Assembly: GCA_038206235.1 (NCBI GenBank)
Contig: JBBRBB010000018.1
Span: forward strand, 25,775 to 89,774
DNA length: 64,000 bases
Source: JBBRBB01 sp038206235
GTDB lineage: Bacteria > Bacteroidota > Bacteroidia > Chitinophagales > Chitinophagaceae
Direction: 5' to 3'
This document shows, in pieces, positions 59,123-64,000 of this stretch. A program made the translations under genes and the position numbers. The notes below the pieces were generated by a model. That model was not told where the DNA came from. It did no database searches and saw only the letters and a list, made by a program, of their open reading frames with translations. Numbering within the stretch: the first letter of the stretch is position 1; every line of letters starts with the position of its first letter.

Positions 59123-59235
59123 GGTATTGAGGTATTGAGGTATTGAGGTATTGAGGTATTGGGTGACATTACTAATACAAATTCCTATTTTAAAACCGAT
59201 TTTCTTTTCTACCTTAATACCCATTACCCAATACC
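59123..59235. repeat. GGTATTGA tandem repeat and matching inverted arm
   Basis: Four perfect and one imperfect 8-base units GGTATTGA at 59123-59162, starting 7 bases after the lolD stop. GGTATTGGGT (59155-59164) is the exact complement of ACCCAATACC (59226-59235), so the spacer can fold into a hairpin with a loop of about 60 bases. It lies between lolD and the oxidoreductase gene. Confidence 0.7.
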
Positions 59236-59261
59236 CACTACTTTTACCTCAAATTCAAGCT

Positions 59262-60236
59262 ATGCTGAAAGTTGGCGTCTTTGGTGTTGGGCATTTAGGA
59301 AAATTTCATCTGAATAACTGGAAAGAAATTGAAGGAGTTCAGTTGATTGGATTCTTTGACCCCGATGATAAAACCGCAAAAGAAGTTTCTGAAAAATATG
59401 AATTGAAAAGATTTACCACAGCCACCTCGCTAATAAATAAAGTTGATGCCGTTGATATTGTTGCCCCAACTAATTTTCATTTTGAGTTGTGCGAAATGGC
59501 TGTGCGCAAAGGAAAGCATGTGTTTGTGGAAAAGCCGATGGCAAACACGCTTGAGCGGGGAAAGCATTTGATAAGCATGGTAAAAGAAGCTAACATAAAA
59601 TTCCAGGTAGGACATGTAGAAAGATTTAATCCTGCATATCTTGCCGTGCAGCATCTTGATTTAAAGCCGATGTTTATTGAAGTGCACCGCCTTGCACAAT
59701 TTAATCCCCGCGGCACAGAAGTAAGTGTGATTTTCGATTTAATGATACATGATATTGATATTATTTTAAGCATGGTTAAAAGCGATGTAAAACAGATTAA
59801 TGCCAGTGGCGTTGCTGTGATAACCGATACGCCGGATATTGCGAATGTGCGTATCGAATTTCATAACGGATGTGTTGCCAATTTAACCAGCAGCCGCATC
59901 AGCATGAAGAAGATGCGCAAAATGCGGTTGTTTCAGAAAGATGCTTATATAGGAATTGATTTTTTGGAAAAGAAAACAGAGGTGATTCGGCTAAAGCAAC
60001 CTTCAGATAAAAATGTATTTTCATTTGACATCGAAACACCTAACGGCAAAAAAACACTTGCCATTGCAACACCAAACGTGAAGCCTGTAAACGCTATAAG
60101 AGAAGAGCTGAAAGCATTTGTATCATCAATTATAAATAATGAACCAACGGTTATTAATGAAATTGATGGTTATCTTGCTATGGAAGTAGCACATCACATT
60201 TTGGAAAAAATCAGCAATACAAATATTTTGAGTTGA
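59262..60236 (+). CDS. Gfo/Idh/MocA-family NAD(P)-dependent oxidoreductase
   Basis: A 324-residue protein from the ATG at 59262 (MLKVGVFGVGHLGKFHLNNW), where the Rossmann motif GVFGVGHLG begins. Later come the EKP motif in HVFVEKPMANTLERGKH and the segment HVERFNPA, with the family's conserved lysine and the substrate-side histidines in IHDIDIILS. It probably acts on a sugar or nucleotide sugar. It precedes the sugar transferase gene by 10 bases, so a role in surface-glycan sugar supply is plausible. The in-frame stretch upstream covers the repeat and is not coding. Confidence 0.92.
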   Translation: MLKVGVFGVGHLGKFHLNNWKEIEGVQLIGFFDPDDKTAKEVSEKYELKRFTTATSLINKVDAVDIVAPTNFHFELCEMAVRKGKHVFVEKPMANTLERGKHLISMVKEANIKFQVGHVERFNPAYLAVQHLDLKPMFIEVHRLAQFNPRGTEVSVIFDLMIHDIDIILSMVKSDVKQINASGVAVITDTPDIANVRIEFHNGCVANLTSSRISMKKMRKMRLFQKDAYIGIDFLEKKTEVIRLKQPSDKNVFSFDIETPNGKKTLAIATPNVKPVNAIREELKAFVSSIINNEPTVINEIDGYLAMEVAHHILEKISNTNILS

Positions 60237-60246
60237 TATTATTATC

Positions 60247-61671
60247 ATGCAGCGATTCAAACCCTTACATATCGCCTGGTATATTTTTGCAGATGCTTTA
60301 TCTTCTGTAATTACGTGGACGATGGTAGCACTTCAGAGAAAAATATTGCTACATCAGGAGCCTTCAACACTTGGCGGATTATTAACGCAGGATTATTTTT
60401 TTAAGCAGTCATTATTATTAAATACTTTTTTCTGGATAATATTATATGCCATAGCAGGTTCTTACAACACATCTTTATACAAAAAATCAAGACTTAATGA
60501 GATCACAACTACCTGCATTGAAACACTTATTGGCTCACTCATTTTGCTTTTCATTCTTTTTCTTAACGATAGCGAAGAGCATTATACTTATTTTTATTAC
60601 GTTTTCTTTACACTGATTTTTTTACAAACAGTTCTTACTTACACAGGCAGGCTTATATTACTATCTGTTGCCCGAAAACATATTGCTCAAAAAAAGATAT
60701 TTTTCAACTCACTTATCATTGGCAATAACCAGAAATCGCAGGAGGCTTTTAAAGAGCTTAATAAAAATTATGAAACATCGGGGCATAGAATGCTTGGCTT
60801 TCTTGCATTGGATAAAATTTCAGGAAATGGTCTTGCTAAATCATTGCCATGCCTGGGCTACATTGATGATATGGAAACTATCATCAGGCAAAAAAACATA
60901 CAGGAGGTAATTATAGCATTGGAAAAAACAGACCATGCATTGATGAACAAAGTTATCAGCATACTCACCGGGCACAATGTTGAAATAAAGCTGGTTCCTG
61001 AAACTTTGGAAATACTTTCAGGCTCTGTAAAAGTAAAAGATGTTCCCGGCGCCGTATTAATTGATATTGATACAGGCCCTATGCCCGCATGGCAAAGTAA
61101 TATGAAGCGCCTGCTTGATGTTTTATTTTCATTCATCTCTCTTCTGCTGTTTAGTCCTCTGTTATTATTCGTTGCGGTAAGAACAGGGATGTCATCGCCC
61201 GGCCCCATCATTTTTACACAGGAAAGAATAGGCTGCAAGGGCAGAAAATTCATGATTCATAAGTTCAGGTCCATGTATCAGGATGCGGAAAAGAACGGGC
61301 CTGCCTTGTCTTCTGATGATGATATAAGAATAACTACATGGGGTAAAATAATGCGTAAATGGCGGCTGGATGAACTGCCCCAACTATGGAATATATTAAA
61401 AGGTGAAATGAGCTTTGTAGGCCCGCGACCCGAAAGAAAATTTTATATTGACCAGATACATAAACAAACACCATTCTTTCGTTACCTGCTGAAAGTGAAG
61501 CCGGGACTCACTTCCTGGGGAATGGTGCAATTTGGCTATGCATCGAATGTGAATGAGATGATAGAAAGAATGAAGTATGATTTGGTGTATGTTGAAAATG
61601 TTTCGCTGCTGCTTGACCTGAAAATAATTTTATATACGCTTACAACGATTATGCATGGGAAAGGGAAATGA
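60247..61671 (+). CDS. Polyprenyl-phosphate glycosyl-1-phosphate transferase (WcaJ/WbaP-type)
   Basis: A 474-residue membrane protein. Four N-terminal membrane helices (to about residue 140), a CoA-binding-like Rossmann region (about 150-260), a further membrane helix (RLLDVLFSFISLLLFSPLLL) and the catalytic domain: GPIIFTQERIGCKGRKFMIHK, FRSM, KWRLDELPQLWNILKGEM, SFVGPRPER and KPGLTSWGMVQFGY. This enzyme starts repeat-unit assembly by moving a sugar-1-phosphate to undecaprenyl phosphate. It could start synthesis for the polysaccharide operon at 39.6-46.2 kb, although the loci are 14 kb apart. Confidence 0.95.
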   Translation: MQRFKPLHIAWYIFADALSSVITWTMVALQRKILLHQEPSTLGGLLTQDYFFKQSLLLNTFFWIILYAIAGSYNTSLYKKSRLNEITTTCIETLIGSLILLFILFLNDSEEHYTYFYYVFFTLIFLQTVLTYTGRLILLSVARKHIAQKKIFFNSLIIGNNQKSQEAFKELNKNYETSGHRMLGFLALDKISGNGLAKSLPCLGYIDDMETIIRQKNIQEVIIALEKTDHALMNKVISILTGHNVEIKLVPETLEILSGSVKVKDVPGAVLIDIDTGPMPAWQSNMKRLLDVLFSFISLLLFSPLLLFVAVRTGMSSPGPIIFTQERIGCKGRKFMIHKFRSMYQDAEKNGPALSSDDDIRITTWGKIMRKWRLDELPQLWNILKGEMSFVGPRPERKFYIDQIHKQTPFFRYLLKVKPGLTSWGMVQFGYASNVNEMIERMKYDLVYVENVSLLLDLKIILYTLTTIMHGKGK

Positions 61672-61683
61672 GGAGAATTAAAC

Positions 61684-61725
61684 CTCACAGGTCTTGAAGA
61701 TTCATTTGAATAAATGAAGAATCTT
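61684..61725. repeat. Half palindrome and hairpin after the sugar transferase gene
   Basis: CCTCACAGGTC (61684-61694) matches one arm of the repeats at 6613-6646 and 16088-16120. Next to it AAGATTCATTT (61697-61707) pairs with AAATGAAGAATCTT (61712-61725) with one bulge, a possible terminator. Confidence 0.5.
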
Positions 61726-61830
61726 ATGCTGTACATATATCTTGGATGTCATCCTCCCCCGCAGTAAAAAATTTACTGCTTTAATTTCTTTTCAATAGTT
61801 TCTTATTTATTCAACGTAAAAATCAATTTT

Positions 61831-64000
61831 ATGAAAAAAATTCTCTTTCTTATTACAGCATGCATATTATCTGTATCGCTTCTTTGCACAATCACCGCCT
61901 TCTTTGCACAACCCCCGCCGCCCAATACTGATTTTCGTGGCGTTTGGTTTTACACCGCTCTACCAACTGATACAAACAAGCTAAAAGCCGATCTTGATAC
62001 AATTTTAGCCAAAGGTATTGCATTAAAAGGAGTGCAAATTGCTGTTCCCTGGTGGAGGGTGCAAGAAAATGCTCCTGCGCAACTCCCTTGCGATACCTGC
62101 GATCATCATTCTGATCTTAATAGTTATAAATGGGCTGATAAGCTCGATGCTTTTCTGAAGATTATTGCTGCAGAAACCTCAACATCGGCTTACTTGTTTA
62201 CACATCCCAGGATGCACCGATTGGAGAAGCGAATGTGGCTCCTCATGTTCAAGAGGGAAAAAAACTCTAAATCTAACACGTCCTAATTGGCTATCAAATC
62301 CAGACACAACTTCCATGACTCGTGGCGGATGGGTTCACTGGTTTCTTACAGATAACAGTGGTAAATATTTATATCCTGATTATTTTGGAAGGAAGGATAC
62401 GGGTGTAATAATACCGGGACTAAGCAGGTACGAGAGTTTTTGGCAACAGTTGCTTCGTGATTTATTCAACCATATCATCAAAGACAATGTTTCTTATAAA
62501 AACAAATTGCTCTTCTTTCAGTCATGCGAAGGAAAATCTGGCGATGCTGAACCGTATGTGGAGCAGGGTTGCTTCTCTGATACTGCATACGCTATTACTG
62601 ATAAAGACTGGAGCGATAGAAAAAAGATATGGTGGAGTACAATGAACAGCCAGATTTCGGGCATCAAATCTTATTTGCCCAACCTGCACTTTATGGTTAA
62701 TACCGGCGTTACAGACAGGTTTTATGGGTTAAAAGGAAATAATAACATTGACCTCGATAGTGATTGTGTTAAGGTTGATACTTCTATATTCCCGGTTGCC
62801 GGCAGCCTCTTCGCCTATGCAAATAATATGAACCCTCGTCCATGGCGAAAAGCAACGGGTATGGGACATTGGTATCAGCAAAACTTTGAACCAAAAATGA
62901 AAGGAGCATGTGATGATGTAAAGATTAATTTTCCTGATGTTCTCATAAGAGATGAATTAGATTTTCCCGGCAGCACTATTATATTAGACCCGTACATACT
63001 CTTCGCTATTGCAGCAAGCGCCCTGCACAGCGGGCTTGATATGTGGATGATAGATTTCGGCAAGCTGCTCGACGCCTCACCGGGCGGAATAATTGACCCA
63101 AAAATTCTGGAAGGAGTAAATTTCTTCAGCAGGTATGTGAACAGCTACAGACCGCCGGGCGCGCCTGCAAGTGGTGATACCGCCACTTCTGCATTTTGTG
63201 TTTTGCGCAAGGGGCTTGATGCAAGCGCAGATGATTATACGGAGTGTTCGCCGCCTGCAGATTTAATACATGGCTACATAAAAACCTGTAATAATGCCAA
63301 TACATGCAATGGTAGTGGAATTACCCGCACAGGATGTATAGCAACAACCGGTGACCGTAATATTAGGGGCGCCTATACACAACCCGTTAGTGAAGCAGAC
63401 ACCTGCAGAAAAAACCCACTCGATTCAGTTGGCAGGTGGGTGGCGCAGGGCAGCCCGTTTAACCAGTTTGATAATTCAAGTAAATATGACGTTGGATGGC
63501 GGATATTTCCTGACGAGTACAGAATAAATCTAAGACTTCAGGACCGTGATAAGCCGCACTCCCGCACATACTGGAACCAGAAGCAGGATACATCGTTGGG
63601 AAAAAGCACACAGGGGCGCTTTGAAAGAGATGTGGGAAATTCAACAGACTCAACTGCGAGAAGGCTCCATTTTATTGTAAGCCATGTGGCCTTTGCAACA
63701 GGAACATGCATAAAAATGATTATCCATTTCTTTAATCCGCCGGATAATGCCAGTTGCAGCTGGCAGTGGAATGTGAATTACAAAACTTCTACTGGCAATA
63801 AAGTTTATAAGGTTTATGAAAGCGCCCATACAGGCACATACAGTAAGTGGGATACAGCACAAATAAGCATCACTAATCCACGATTCGACAGCAGCCAGGA
63901 TGCCTCAGACTTTTACATTGAAAATGTTACAGCAGGTTGCACGCAACGGCTCATGTTTTCAACAATTGAATTTTTTCAAAAGCCATGTGGAGGCGAGCCA
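61831..64000 (+). pseudogene. Secreted TIM-barrel-like protein, frameshifted, runs off the window
   Basis: It starts at the ATG at 61831 with a signal peptide (ITACILSVSLLCTITAFFAQ). The first part (FRGVWFYTALPTDTNKLKAD, KGVQIAVPWWRVQENAP, YKWADKLDAFLKII) looks like the start of a glycoside-hydrolase-type barrel. The frame breaks twice: near 62190-62200 sense moves to the next frame (VYTSQDAPIGEANVAPHVQ), and at a run of seven A (62258-62264) it moves again (TLNLTRPNWLSNPDTTSM) and then stays open to 64000. Each break fits loss of one base. After the second break there are over 570 codons without a stop, rich in Trp, Tyr and Cys pairs, so the protein was recently intact or the breaks are sequencing errors. 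The function is unknown; a sorting domain may lie beyond the window. Confidence 0.75.

Noticed and set aside
59123..59162. Possible CRISPR array
   Set aside because: Units are 8 bases with no spacers and no cas genes nearby.

Overview
The window looks like chromosomal DNA of a Bacteroidota bacterium, most likely a Chitinophagales/Chitinophagaceae-type lineage. The DNA is AT-rich. Several secreted proteins carry type IX secretion (T9SS) C-terminal sorting domains. Two giant PKD-repeat surface proteins sit next to a PorP/SprF protein. The glmU-like gene, the DUF4476 protein, the DUF2795 protein and the promoter pattern (TTTG, about 19 bases, TAnnTTTG) are all characteristic of the phylum. I saw no rRNA, tRNA, CRISPR array or transposase gene.

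Layout. 1-6.6 kb: small metabolic or unknown genes (DinB-like, a secreted protein, a LigD-type ligase lacking the polymerase domain, a DUF4143 ATPase between two matching hairpins, a VOC protein). 6.6-10.1 kb: a secreted delta-60 repeat protein and a Tat-exported alpha/beta hydrolase. 10.4-21 kb: housekeeping and envelope genes (lepA, glycosyltransferase, flippase, tpiA, glmU-like, a serine hydrolase lipoprotein, nnr), an unrecognised possible nuclease and a decayed HTH regulator. 21.3-26 kb: an M1 aminopeptidase, a DUF4476 protein and truA. 26-39.3 kb: the surface-adhesin region, with two collinear 1.6k-residue PKD paralogues, a sugar-dehydrogenase-like lipoprotein, PorP/SprF and a tiny protein that is little more than a signal anchor and a sorting domain. 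39.6-46.2 kb: an exopolysaccharide operon read leftwards (Wza-like export protein, tyrosine autokinase, flippase, O-antigen ligase). 46.5-53.4 kb: a second M1 peptidase, a PepSY-like protein, rsmI, purS-pssA, pepP and fabI. 53.7-57.7 kb: dinD, then a convergent three-gene operon of a GIY-YIG nuclease, a 69-residue protein and an SMC/Rad50-like ATPase. 58-64 kb: DUF2795, lolD, a Gfo/Idh oxidoreductase, a polyprenyl-phosphate sugar transferase, and a frameshifted secreted protein that runs off the window.

How it fits together. The envelope theme dominates. The Wza/Wzc/Wzx/ligase operon plus the sugar transferase at 60.2 kb could build and export a surface polysaccharide, and the PKD proteins with PorP/SprF form a T9SS-dependent adhesin module. 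The most interesting candidate for an undescribed system is the nuclease/small protein/ATPase operon at 54.5-57.7 kb. It has overlapping or tightly spaced genes, a dyad-symmetric sequence over its predicted promoter, a GC-rich structured element just upstream, and a 10-base inverted repeat bracketing the whole block. This resembles Lamassu-, Septu- or Rad50-type defence modules without being clearly any of them. A second theme is short palindromic repeats: they sit between genes, and in two cases they appear to have become part of a coding sequence (rsmI and the delta-60 gene).
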